Part shown: in pieces, positions 17,637-25,893 of the stretch
Layout: each line of letters starts with the position of its first letter
Position numbering within the stretch: position 1 is the stretch's first letter
Assembly (NCBI RefSeq): GCF_022170825.1
Contig: NZ_CP081878.1
Span: 1,824,001 to 1,888,000, forward strand
Direction: 5' to 3'
Length of the DNA stretch: 64,000 bases
Source of the DNA: Exiguobacterium acetylicum
GTDB taxonomy: Bacteria; Bacillota; Bacilli; Exiguobacteriales; Exiguobacteriaceae
Program-made: the position numbers and the translations under genes
The notes under the pieces: model-generated
What the model was told of the DNA's origin: nothing
Seen by the model: only the letters and a program-made list of their open reading frames with translations
Database searches by the model: none

Positions 17637-18588
17637 GTTCAATTGCCGCCTCGATTCCTTTTCGTATCGCCTGTTCATCCAGCCCTTTCCCAATGAAGAC
17701 GAGCGTCGTCTTTGGTTGTTCGCTGAACGGTTCTCGGATGGCTGTTCCGTAAATCATTCCCGTTCCTTGTAGAATGACTTTTCGTTCCGTATCTGAAAAA
17801 TGAATGATCCCTTTATACCGATAGAGATCCTCCGCATACGCTTCTAAAACTTCACGCAGTACCATTCCAAACCGATTTCGATTCAACGGTCGTTCTTCGA
17901 CAATCGTCAGTGCCGTGAAATCATCGACTGACTGATGGACTTGATCTGTTTGCTGACTGAGCCGTACTTGTTCTTCTTTTGGAAAGTGGAACGTTTCGAA
18001 CAATTGATCGGATTCCACTTGTCCTAGTTCCGTCTCGATGATAGCTGCTGAGGGATTACGTTCGCGTAGCAAAGCAGTCAATGTTTCGCGATCCGACGCA
18101 TCGACTAAATCGATTTTGTTCAAGAGAAGAACATCGGCAAATCCGATTTGTTTCACATTTTCCTGGAACGTCAGTTGACGTTCTAAATGGTACGCATCGA
18201 TAACCGTAACGACACTTGAAATCTGATAGAACTGTTCAACGGCTGGTTCAAAATAAAACGTCTGCAGAATCGGTCCTGGATCGGCAACACCTGTCGTCTC
18301 AATCAATAATCGATCAAATGATAATTCGCCATCTCGACGCCGTTTCGCAATCCGAAGTAGTGCATCCCGTAAATCGCCTCGAATCGAACAACAAATGCAA
18401 CCATTCGTTAGCTCAATCATCTCTTCGTCACTACGTTCGATCAACGCTTCATCAATATGAACGGAACCGACTTCGTTGACGAGTAAGGCAAACTTCTCAG
18501 TCGGTTGAGAGACGAGGTGATTGAGTAACGTGGTTTTACCGGCACCTAAAAAACCAGTAATGATGGTCGTACGTATTTTGTCTTGCAT
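17629..18588 (-). CDS. COG0523 (CobW/ZNG1-like) metal-chaperone GTPase
   Basis: 319 residues. P-loop GFLGAGKTTLLNHL at the N-terminus, the family metal-binding CxCC in NGCICCSIRGDL, Walker B-like ETTGVADPGPI, NKID guanine-specificity box (LLNKIDLVD), and a C-terminal CobW_C domain (about 215-310). G3E GTPases of this group deliver Zn2+ or Co2+ to client enzymes. ATG 18588 has AAGGAGTG upstream. No Zur box was recognised. Middle gene of a YhaM-like/GTPase/RNase HI-like operon. Confidence 0.88.
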   Translation of the reverse strand: MQDKIRTTIITGFLGAGKTTLLNHLVSQPTEKFALLVNEVGSVHIDEALIERSDEEMIELTNGCICCSIRGDLRDALLRIAKRRRDGELSFDRLLIETTGVADPGPILQTFYFEPAVEQFYQISSVVTVIDAYHLERQLTFQENVKQIGFADVLLLNKIDLVDASDRETLTALLRERNPSAAIIETELGQVESDQLFETFHFPKEEQVRLSQQTDQVHQSVDDFTALTIVEERPLNRNRFGMVLREVLEAYAEDLYRYKGIIHFSDTERKVILQGTGMIYGTAIREPFSEQPKTTLVFIGKGLDEQAIRKGIEAAIEHG

Positions 18589-18599
18589 GATTTCACTCC

Positions 18600-19790
18600 T
18601 TAGCGTCCTTGTTGCTGACGCCATTTTTCTTTTCGTGCATCGAGCAGATCAATTGCATGGAGATACCAAGCATCTGTCGTTTGTGGTGTCACGCTTGATC
18701 CCCACTCACGTTTCCCGTGATGTGATAATACCATATGCATGAGACGATGGTAGACCGCACGCGGTAATCGAATGTCTTCTTCTCGGAGCGTTTGCTCGAG
18801 TACGAAACATCCGTAGGGCATATGACCAATCAATATACCGTCCGGATCAAGTGCAATGCCTGCTAGTTCTTCCTCTTCTTCCGTCACCTGCAACAGTCTC
18901 GAAAAACGATCTGCCGAAGCCCCTGCATGTGTATACTCCCATAGTTTTCCGATGTCATGCAACAAAATACCGAGTAACAATTCGTTCGGATTCGGACGTT
19001 GATCTAACAGCGCGATCCCTTTTGCCGCTTGATAGAGTGCATCAAAACTGTCATCCCAAGAAAATTGGCGCATCTCACGTTCATTTGCTTGGAATAGTTC
19101 ATTCTTATGATCAGCTTCTGCTTCTTGGATACATTTGAGTAGCGTCAAATAGGGTTGTTCACTATCGCAGATTCCGCGACCAATCGTCATCATACAAGCT
19201 GTATGTTTGAGTAGTCCACCAATATAGGCATGATGATGAAAAAGAGCAGCCGGTCGTGTTGAAAAGTCCGTCCAGTACTGCCGCAATATCGAAAGCGCAA
19301 TCTCTTGATACGGGGAATCGAGTTGACCGACTAATCCGAGCAATTGATCACGATATGCTTCAAGCAACTCATCTGCAGGTAGCTGTGGTAAGAACTGCGT
19401 CGGTGAGGCATCATGAATCGGTGTGACGCGTTGAACCGTCAACGATTTATTACCGGATTGCGGCGGATACTCCTCTACCTTTGCCTCGACTCGAACGATT
19501 CGTGTCTCGAGATACGGACGAAGTGCTTCTTCTGCTGTCCCTTGATTGATCCATTGTTTTCCCTTACAAGATCCTGCTGGTGAGTTGAACGTGAATTGTA
19601 ACCATTCTCGCCCGGTTTGACCAGTACGGATTTCACCAGAGGCAACGAGTAAGACTTCTTCAATTCGTTCACCGGGTGCAAGTGTATCAATCGAAAGTCC
19701 AATCGGTTGATCCGAATAGTTGATAGAAAAAGCATCATTTTCATAAGGAGGCATCGTCACTTCTGGAAGTGCCTTAAATAATTGAATCAC
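18600..19790 (-). CDS. YhaM-like OB-fold / HD-domain 3'-5' exoribonuclease
   Basis: 396 residues, longer than B. subtilis YhaM (about 314). N-terminal half fits an OB-fold (about 25-120), and the HD phosphohydrolase domain follows: HHHAYIGGLLKHT, LLHDIGKLWEY (metal-binding HD), and LSHHGKREWGS, all typical of YhaM. Family members trim RNA 3' ends with Mn2+. Start is GTG 19790, 9 nt after AAGGAG; an ATG-ATG-TGA triplet just upstream is out of frame. The N-terminal extra ~60 residues are not assigned. Confidence 0.8.
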   Translation of the reverse strand: MIQLFKALPEVTMPPYENDAFSINYSDQPIGLSIDTLAPGERIEEVLLVASGEIRTGQTGREWLQFTFNSPAGSCKGKQWINQGTAEEALRPYLETRIVRVEAKVEEYPPQSGNKSLTVQRVTPIHDASPTQFLPQLPADELLEAYRDQLLGLVGQLDSPYQEIALSILRQYWTDFSTRPAALFHHHAYIGGLLKHTACMMTIGRGICDSEQPYLTLLKCIQEAEADHKNELFQANEREMRQFSWDDSFDALYQAAKGIALLDQRPNPNELLLGILLHDIGKLWEYTHAGASADRFSRLLQVTEEEEELAGIALDPDGILIGHMPYGCFVLEQTLREEDIRLPRAVYHRLMHMVLSHHGKREWGSSVTPQTTDAWYLHAIDLLDARKEKWRQQQGR

Positions 19791-19863
19791 ATCATCTCAC
19801 TCCTTTTTCTTCATTCATATCATAGCAGACACGATTTCATCACGACTACTATTAAACAGATAT

Positions 19864-19877
19864 TGTAAGCGTTTTCT
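19864..19877 (+). promoter_or_regulatory. Candidate cre (CcpA) site
   Basis: TGTAAGCGTTTTCT agrees with the TGWAANCGNTNWCA consensus except at the last position. It lies in the divergent gap between the YhaM-like gene and the 19933 gene, 56 bp before the latter. Confidence 0.5.
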
Positions 19878-19932
19878 AAATGAATTATGATGAAACTGGA
19901 AGTCTACTTTAATGCCTAAAGGAGGAGAAAAG

Positions 19933-20418
19933 ATGATTCGACCACTTACTCATTTATACAGTGAAGCTGTTGCCACACTCGATCAATGGAATGCAACAGA
20001 AATCGTAACACGCGATCAAATTCGACAAGCTGTTCAATTGTACGATCCGTATCAAACGCAGACGTCATATGCATTAGAACAGTTGTTGATCCAAGAATTG
20101 CGCCAGGCTTGTCACCTTGTTCAAGAACAGGGACTACCATTAGCTGATGTGCAAACAGAATTACTCATCCTCTCTGCGTTTCAAAGTGATGCCGGCTATC
20201 AAGCAGAAGAAATTCAAGATATGTCACCTTCGACTATCAAAAGGCATTTATCTTCTCTTGACGCCGCCTTTAACCGACTATTACATCAGTTATTTTTACA
20301 TCAGTCTCAACCAGACATTCTGTGTCAACGGTTCTTGACGATCCTCGCAGGCGCGGTCGCCACAAAATGTGCAATCCGTGCTAAGCGTCTGAAGGAAGCG
20401 ATGCTTGTTCATCCATAA
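19933..20418 (+). CDS. Hypothetical helical protein
   Basis: 161 residues, nearly all helical by composition, no membrane segment and no recognised motif. Contains MSPSTIKRHLSSLDAAFNRLLHQL, which could be a winged or basic helix; a DNA-binding role is a guess. ATG 19933 follows AAAGGAGGAGAAAAG, a near-perfect ribosome site that rules out the upstream start at 19912. Possible CcpA control via 19864. Followed by a terminator. Confidence 0.7.
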   Translation: MIRPLTHLYSEAVATLDQWNATEIVTRDQIRQAVQLYDPYQTQTSYALEQLLIQELRQACHLVQEQGLPLADVQTELLILSAFQSDAGYQAEEIQDMSPSTIKRHLSSLDAAFNRLLHQLFLHQSQPDILCQRFLTILAGAVATKCAIRAKRLKEAMLVHP

Positions 20419-20421
20419 CAA

Positions 20422-20456
20422 AAAAATCCTGACTCATACGAGTCAGGATTTTTTAT
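20422..20456 (+). terminator. Bidirectional terminator at 20.44 kb
   Basis: AAAAAATCCTGACTC-ATAC-GAGTCAGGATTTTTT: ends the 19933 gene on plus and the tiny unit at 20457-20562 on minus. Confidence 0.9.
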
Positions 20457-20522
20457 TCAACGACCTGGCATTCCAGCTCCTTGATTGGCTTTGTATGAAA
20501 ATGCGGCGTTCCGCTTCGTCAT
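20457..20522 (-). CDS. Candidate 21-residue peptide or small RNA between two terminators
   Basis: An ATG-started 21-codon frame (MTKRNAAFSYKANQ..., then GAGMPGR, stop) lies entirely between a sigma-A-like promoter (20562-20534) and a strong minus-strand terminator (20456-20422). The ATG falls only a few nt after the predicted transcription start, with no Shine-Dalgarno site, so a leaderless peptide or a ~100-nt non-coding RNA are both possible. GCGG-AACG-CCGC can form a small hairpin near its 5' end. No homologue recognised. Confidence 0.35.
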   Translation of the reverse strand: MTKRNAAFSYKANQGAGMPGR

Positions 20523-20533
20523 ATTCTATAGTC

Positions 20534-20562
20534 ATCATGACAAACTATTCAAGCTCTGTCAA
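20534..20562 (-). promoter_or_regulatory. Promoter of the tiny unit
   Basis: Minus strand TTGACA (20562-20557), 17-bp spacer, CATGAT (20539-20534). Confidence 0.55.
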
Positions 20563-20571
20563 TTCTTTTCT

Positions 20572-20610
20572 AAAAAAAAGTGGACCGATTTTCGATTGAA
20601 AATCAGTCCG
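20572..20610 (-). terminator. Terminator of the deaminase gene
   Basis: Minus strand GGACTGATTTTC-AATC-GAAAATCGGTCC followed by ACTTTTTTTT. Between it and the deaminase stop codon lies a cre-like TGTAAACGCTTCCA of unknown meaning. Confidence 0.75.
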
Positions 20611-20689
20611 AATGGAAGAGTGAATAATTACCATGGCAATGCTTGATTTCATCATACAATGCAATGGAAGCGTTTACAACCCTTTTTCG

Positions 20690-21256
20690 TTAAATTTTTT
20701 CAAGAAAATATTCGTTCGCTAGTGGCAAGTGGATGACTTCGATTCCGCTTTGTCGCATCAGATTCAATCCGTCCCCATATTCATATCCTGTCGAATAGAC
20801 GACACGATCGATTTTGGAGGCAATCAGTGCTAAACTGCATGCGTGACATGGACTATGTGTGACATAAGCTGTCGCATGACGCGCACTTGTCGAGTCGGCT
20901 GCTAGTTTACCGAGTGCATTGATTTCAGCATGAATTTCATGTTGCTTCGACCACTCATGATGTTCCTCTTGATTTTCACAACGATAAAACGAAACGCCAT
21001 CTCGTTCCAGCGACTCTTCAACAATTGGATGATCAGGTCGTGATGTATAGAGAATGCCATCTTGCTTTAAGTAGATTTCGTTACAATTCACATGTTGGCT
21101 TGGTGTTCCGTTTATTCCAATTGAAATTGGCTTCTCATCTTTGACGATAACACATGCAACAGATTTCGATGCACATTTAGAATGACGATCTGCCATCATC
21201 CGTGCAAATAATAACCACGTCGTATCCCATTTTAACTGCTTCTCTTCGCTTTTCAT
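20690..21256 (-). CDS. comEB: Deoxycytidylate deaminase-type enzyme
   Basis: 188 residues. Zn2+ motif HAEINALGKL (His and catalytic Glu) and SPCHACSLAL (PCxxC) place it in the dCMP deaminase/ComEB group; an N-terminal PISIGINGTPSQHVNCNE segment is the usual substrate loop. Converts dCMP to dUMP for dTTP synthesis, which links to thyA at 11.5 kb. It is not next to a comE operon here. ATG 21256 follows AGGAAGGATTAGGA. Confidence 0.85.
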   Translation of the reverse strand: MKSEEKQLKWDTTWLLFARMMADRHSKCASKSVACVIVKDEKPISIGINGTPSQHVNCNEIYLKQDGILYTSRPDHPIVEESLERDGVSFYRCENQEEHHEWSKQHEIHAEINALGKLAADSTSARHATAYVTHSPCHACSLALIASKIDRVVYSTGYEYGDGLNLMRQSGIEVIHLPLANEYFLEKI

Positions 21257-21275
21257 TCCTAATCCTTCCTTTCAT

Positions 21276-21305
21276 GAAGGAAAGGAACACGAAAAATCGT
21301 GTTCC
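21276..21305 (-). terminator. Hairpin after yaaN
   Basis: AAGGAACACGA-AAAA-TCGTGTTCCTT with a weak TTCC-type tail on the minus strand. Confidence 0.6.
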
Positions 21306-22514
21306 TTAGTATGGTCGATTCGGTAGTTCTCTGCTTTTTGAAGCGACTTCGATGACTTTTTGTTTCAGTTCGTTCTCCATTCGCTCTAGTTCATGCTCCG
21401 CGTCACGACGCTTCTGTTTTCCTTCTTGTTGGATGCGTAATGTCTCGTCAAGTGTCTCGATCAAGTTTTGATGCGCAACCTTTAATGACTCAACAGATAC
21501 GATACCTTTTTCATTTTCTTCAGCAATCTCGATCGACGATTCCTTCAGTAACTTCGAATTTTGCTCCAGTAACTGGTTCGTCGTATTAGTGACATCCTTT
21601 TGCATTTCAAGAGCTGCCTTTTGACGCGACAAGCTCAAGGATAGGACTACTTGGTTCTTCCACAGTGGAATCGTATTGACGACGGCTGATTCGATTTTTT
21701 CCGCTAAAATTTGATTGTTTTGCTGGATGACTCGAATTTGCGGCGCCATTTGCAAACTGATCGTCCGTGACAATTTTAAATCATGGATTTTCTTTTCAAA
21801 ACGATCGGTTAATTGAATCAAGTCATTCAACTCTTGTAATTTCGTCTGATCCCGCGATACTTCCACTTCTGTTCGTAACGGTTCAATCTCATGTTGACGA
21901 ACGTGGGCAATTTTCGTTTCACCGGCTGCAATATAAACGTTCAATTCTTCGAAATAACGCTTATTTTTTTGGTACATTTGATCAAGTAATGTGATGTCCT
22001 TCATCAACCCGAACTTCGAACGATCTAAATTGTGTACGACTTCTTCCAAATACGCACTCATCTTCTCGTATTGTAAGAAGTACGTCTCCGCTTTTTTCTT
22101 CGCCCGACCAATGACCGGTACGTTCGACCAGAAACTCTTTTTTTCTTGGAGTGTGTCTGGATCCATTTGGCGGACACGTTGCATTAAATCACTCAACAAT
22201 TTTCCCGCTTCACCGCCATCCTTCATCTTCACTTCACTTAAGACTTGATCAGAGAATTGGGATAACTCACGTTGCACAGGCGCGCCAAACTGCATGACAG
22301 CATCCGTTTTTTGAAGATCAATCACCTGAAGCAAGCGTTCAATCTTTTGTCGTTGTTCTGACGGAACATCTGAAGGGATCATCTCTTCGACCGGTCGTGC
22401 CGGCATTTTTGGTGGTGTCTCTGCTACATTCAGGTCGACCGACGGATCAGAAATCGTCGGTTGATCTTGCTCATCAGGCCATTGTTGCCACGTATCTTTA
22501 TCAGAATGGGTCAT
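21306..22514 (-). CDS. yaaN: Toxic anion resistance (TelA/YaaN) family protein
   Basis: 402 residues, mostly coiled-coil helix. PF05816-type core with VIGRAKKKAETYFLQYEKMSAYLEEVV (about 130-165) and the conserved M-A-P-Q-I-R-x-I-Q-Q-N segment (about 260). Family proteins are linked to tellurite and nisin tolerance and co-occur with XpaC. ATG 22514 follows GGAGGAGAG and overlaps the end of xpaC by 14 nt, so both are co-translated. Cytosolic or membrane-peripheral; biochemical role unknown. Confidence 0.88.
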   Translation of the reverse strand: MTHSDKDTWQQWPDEQDQPTISDPSVDLNVAETPPKMPARPVEEMIPSDVPSEQRQKIERLLQVIDLQKTDAVMQFGAPVQRELSQFSDQVLSEVKMKDGGEAGKLLSDLMQRVRQMDPDTLQEKKSFWSNVPVIGRAKKKAETYFLQYEKMSAYLEEVVHNLDRSKFGLMKDITLLDQMYQKNKRYFEELNVYIAAGETKIAHVRQHEIEPLRTEVEVSRDQTKLQELNDLIQLTDRFEKKIHDLKLSRTISLQMAPQIRVIQQNNQILAEKIESAVVNTIPLWKNQVVLSLSLSRQKAALEMQKDVTNTTNQLLEQNSKLLKESSIEIAEENEKGIVSVESLKVAHQNLIETLDETLRIQQEGKQKRRDAEHELERMENELKQKVIEVASKSRELPNRPY

Positions 22515-23244
22515 GTCGGTAACTCTCCTCCTGTTTTCGTTGTTCAGTCTCTTGCGACAATACTTTTTCAATTGTCAAAAGTTCCCGTTCTAAATCAACG
22601 GTATCTCCTTCAAGTAACAAGGTTTGTTGCTGTTTCAACTTTTGACCAATCATTTTCAAGTTCGAAATCAATTGATTTTTCGTATCCAATTGAACTTGTG
22701 CACCACGGCGTTCCAAATCGGCATATTTTTCTGAAATCGACAATAAGGAATCCAGGTAGAATGTAAAGAAGTCTCGAACTTTTTTGACGTCGCGTGGACT
22801 TTCATATAACTCCTCGAACAACACATGCGCTTCACGCGAGACGATTCGCATCTCACTTCTGATTTCACTATCTCGAATGGACGGAACGATTTGATCGTAC
22901 GTCTGAATTTTCGTAAATCCTTCTTCAATTGTCCGCTGTAATACTTGAAGCTCCAAATCATCTGTCTCTTCAAAACGACGCGTTGCCCGTTCTGGTTTTA
23001 AAATGACACTTCCGACGAACTCCTCTTCATCGTCAAGAAGTAATTTCTTTTTCACATTTTTTCGCTTGATTTCAGTCGACTTCCGTTCTGTCCGATATCG
23101 TCGACCTGGTTTAGTCCGGTAACCGCTCCAAATGAACCACAACCCAAGAGCGATGAAGATTCCCGAGAAGTTGAACGTATCGGCTAATTGTAGAAATACG
23201 AACATCATACCGATGGAACCAAATATCCACCATGAAGACTTCAT
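22501..23244 (-). CDS. xpaC: XpaC-family membrane protein
   Basis: 247 residues: two N-terminal membrane segments (about 5-40), a basic linker, then a helical cytosolic domain (FEETDDLELQVLQRTIEEGFTKIQTYDQIVPSIRDSEI...). Matches the family annotated as hydrolysing X-phos, though a true enzymatic role is doubtful. The xpaC-yaaN pair is the same as in B. subtilis, supporting both calls. The 256-bp upstream gap to the next terminator holds its promoter (a TAAAAT-type -10 near 23305). Confidence 0.8.
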   Translation of the reverse strand: MKSSWWIFGSIGMMFVFLQLADTFNFSGIFIALGLWFIWSGYRTKPGRRYRTERKSTEIKRKNVKKKLLLDDEEEFVGSVILKPERATRRFEETDDLELQVLQRTIEEGFTKIQTYDQIVPSIRDSEIRSEMRIVSREAHVLFEELYESPRDVKKVRDFFTFYLDSLLSISEKYADLERRGAQVQLDTKNQLISNLKMIGQKLKQQQTLLLEGDTVDLERELLTIEKVLSQETEQRKQEESYRHDPF

Positions 23245-23449
23245 GTCATCCCCTCTTCCTTCGTGCTGATTCTTCTATCAGGTTTACGTGTCTTTATTTT
23301 AACATTACGTATGGTCTAACAAAAAGTTTCCCGTTTTTGCGAAATGTTATGCCTCATGTATTCATATTTCACCATACTTTTTAACGAATAACATCAGACT
23401 GAAGAATGAACTATTCGTTCTTTCCTTCTTGATATCATCTCACAACAAA

Positions 23450-23486
23450 TAAGGTAGTCGACAATGCTAGTCGACTACCTTATCAA
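23450..23486 (-). terminator. Terminator of the NSS transporter gene
   Basis: Perfect 13-bp arms GATAAGGTAGTCGAC.../...GTCGACTACCTTAT, tail TTTGTTG on minus. Confidence 0.75.
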
Positions 23487-23500
23487 GAATATTTCATTTG

Positions 23501-24844
23501 TTATCCGAACAATGGCCAGACAAGAATAACGAGAATCGCGACCGGACTCAAGTAACATACACTAAGTCGCCAGATCGGAACCATTTTTTTCATCATTGGA
23601 CTCGTTACGAGTTCCTGTTCGACAAGAGCTCGATCTAGTTTATAGCCAGCAAATATCGAGATCAATAAAGCACCGATTGGCATCAAAATATTCGAGACAA
23701 GAAAATCAACACTGTCAAAGAATGTTTTTCCCATGAATTGAGCATCACCTAAGATTCCGAACGAGAGGGCAGATGGAATGCCGACGATTGCGATGGCTAG
23801 TGTCGCTAGCCATGTTGTTCGTTTTTTATCATGCATCGTCGCATTTTCTTTACGATCGGTTAAGGAAGCAACAACGACTTCAAGCATGGCAATCGATGAG
23901 GTGATCGATGCGAAAGCGAATAAAAGGAAGAACAATGTCAAGAAGACTGAGCCAAACTGGATTTGACTGAAGACAGTTGGTAAGACGATAAAGAGTAACG
24001 CCGGTCCTTCTGCCGGATCAAGCCCCGAAGCAAAAACCGCTGGGAAAATCGCAAATCCTGCCAGTAATGAGACGGCGACGTTCATCGCGACGATCCATGC
24101 TGCAGAACGATTGATTTCTCCACGTTCCTTCATATAGGAAGCGTATGTCAGCATCGCTGATACACCAAGTGATAGTGAAAAGAACGCTTGACCGAGTGCA
24201 CTGAGCACCGATGTTCGATTCAAGACCGAGAAATCAGGTTGTATGAAGAACTTAACACCTTCCATTGCACCATCGAGTGTCAAAGAGCGGACTACGAGAA
24301 CAATGAAACAAACGAATAATAAGGGCATCATGATTTTACTCATTTTTTCAATACCAGATTGAACACCACGTAATACGATCCAGCACGTCAATGCGAGGAA
24401 TATTAATTGTCCTGAAATGACATACACTGGTGAGGCTGAAATCGTACCAAACAGTTCACCAAGCGCCCCACTGTCCATCGTCGTTAAGCGACCGGTAAAA
24501 CCAAGGATCGTATAAATCAAGACCCATCCGCCGATTACGCTGTAGAAAGAGAGCAACAAGAAACATGCGATGACACCAAGGACACCAATGAACGTAAACT
24601 TCTTATGACCAAGCGCCGAGAATGCCCGGAGTGCCGTTTTCCCGCTCGTTCGACCGATTAAAAATTCGGCAATCAAGACAGGCAGTCCAAGTAATAAGGT
24701 AAACACGAGGAATAAGAGTAAAAAGGCGCCTCCTCCGTTCGTCCCAGTCGTGTACGGAAATTTCCAGATGGCCCCCAGACCAATGGCGGATCCCGCTGCT
24801 GCTAAAATAAACCCAACTTTTGAAGCCCATGCGTTTCCTTTCAT
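23501..24844 (-). CDS. Neurotransmitter:sodium symporter (NSS/SNF) family transporter
   Basis: 447 residues, about 11 helices as in bacterial short NSS members. The TM1 signature AAAGSAIGLGAIWKFPYTTGTNGGGAFLL carries the unwound Na+/substrate site (G-x-G-x-x-W-K/R-F-P-Y). Couples Na+ to uptake of an amino acid or similar small molecule. ATG 24844 follows AAAGGAGGTGGAGC; the upstream in-frame start lacks a site. Monocistronic. Substrate not predictable. Confidence 0.92.
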   Translation of the reverse strand: MKGNAWASKVGFILAAAGSAIGLGAIWKFPYTTGTNGGGAFLLLFLVFTLLLGLPVLIAEFLIGRTSGKTALRAFSALGHKKFTFIGVLGVIACFLLLSFYSVIGGWVLIYTILGFTGRLTTMDSGALGELFGTISASPVYVISGQLIFLALTCWIVLRGVQSGIEKMSKIMMPLLFVCFIVLVVRSLTLDGAMEGVKFFIQPDFSVLNRTSVLSALGQAFFSLSLGVSAMLTYASYMKERGEINRSAAWIVAMNVAVSLLAGFAIFPAVFASGLDPAEGPALLFIVLPTVFSQIQFGSVFLTLFFLLFAFASITSSIAMLEVVVASLTDRKENATMHDKKRTTWLATLAIAIVGIPSALSFGILGDAQFMGKTFFDSVDFLVSNILMPIGALLISIFAGYKLDRALVEQELVTSPMMKKMVPIWRLSVCYLSPVAILVILVWPLFG

Positions 24845-24967
24845 GGTGCTCCACCTCCTTTTCAAAATACTTTTTCATTGTACAGAAAGAATCCGTGAAA
24901 GTCATCCTTTATCAAATATTTTCTTTAAAGCGTCAAAGCATAACCGCATACATGTATTGAACAAACA

Positions 24968-25008
24968 TAAAAAAAGAGAAAATCGTATGATTTTACGACT
25001 TTCTCTTC
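24968..25008 (-). terminator. Terminator of the EgtUV/OpuC-lipid kinase operon
   Basis: Minus strand AAGAGAAAGTCGTAAAATC.../...GATTTTCTCTTTTTTT with imperfect inner pairing and a T7 tail. Confidence 0.75.
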
Positions 25009-25020
25009 AATCTCACTTTA

Positions 25021-25893
25021 TTATAGTGTGCCTCCATACATTTGGAGATATTCTGGTAATACTTTGACTGTAACTGGCGTATGGATGGCTTTTTCACCAT
25101 CTGTATCGATGACTTTTGCATCTTTCGTTTTTAACTGAAAACCGCTCGTCAAGATGTGCGTAAAGGAAGGATCATTAGCAAGACCAATTTTTTGAAGGAT
25201 TACATCGCGAATGGTCGTCAAGTTCACTTCATCGACGATGACTAAATCAAGTTTCCCATCGTTATACGCTCCATCGGACAAGTTTGTTTCGATTCCACCG
25301 AGCGATTCTCCATTTGCTGCAAGAATTAGTACCGCTTCACCGGTCATATGACGCCCTTCGTCTAGGATCAATTCATATTCGAATGGTTTTGCTTCTAGAC
25401 TCGAACGGATAGTCGATAGATAATAACCCATCTTACCAAGACGTGCTTTTTCCTCTGTATCGATACCAATGGATGCTTCTGCGACAAGACCAACACCAAG
25501 GAAATTCAAAAAATAGCTATCTTCGACTTGTCCAAGATCGACTTGGACAACATGTTGCATCGCAATCGCTTCCGCAGCAAGGCGTGGCGCCATCGGTAAG
25601 CCAAGCGTTCGTGCGAAATCATTGCATGTCCCTCCAGGAATGATGCCAAGAATGGGTCGATCGTCTAGTTTTGCGACGCCGTTGATCGTTTCAAAGACAG
25701 TCCCATCTCCACCGATGACAACGACGGCGTCAAACGCGGACGAATCTTCCGCGAAGTGCATCGCATCCCCTGCTTGCTTCGTATTTTTTATGACGATTTC
25801 ATCGAATAAGGTACTTAACGGTTCAATGACTTCTCCAAGTAATCCTGTACCATTCGTTCCGGCTGTAGGATTGCTGATCAGTAACAGTTTCAT
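25021..25893 (-). CDS. Diacylglycerol kinase-family lipid kinase (YegS/DgkB-like)
   Basis: 290 residues. LLLISNPTAGTNG start, VVIGGDGTVFETINGV (nucleotide-binding GGDGT) and GIIPGGTCNDFARTLGLP (GGTxNDFA) are family hallmarks; the C-terminal half is the all-beta domain with LSDGAYNDGKLDLV. Phosphorylates diacylglycerol or a related lipid at the membrane. Unusually it is the third gene of an ABC transporter operon, with a 4-bp ATGA overlap. Confidence 0.88.
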   Translation of the reverse strand: MKLLLISNPTAGTNGTGLLGEVIEPLSTLFDEIVIKNTKQAGDAMHFAEDSSAFDAVVVIGGDGTVFETINGVAKLDDRPILGIIPGGTCNDFARTLGLPMAPRLAAEAIAMQHVVQVDLGQVEDSYFLNFLGVGLVAEASIGIDTEEKARLGKMGYYLSTIRSSLEAKPFEYELILDEGRHMTGEAVLILAANGESLGGIETNLSDGAYNDGKLDLVIVDEVNLTTIRDVILQKIGLANDPSFTHILTSGFQLKTKDAKVIDTDGEKAIHTPVTVKVLPEYLQMYGGTL

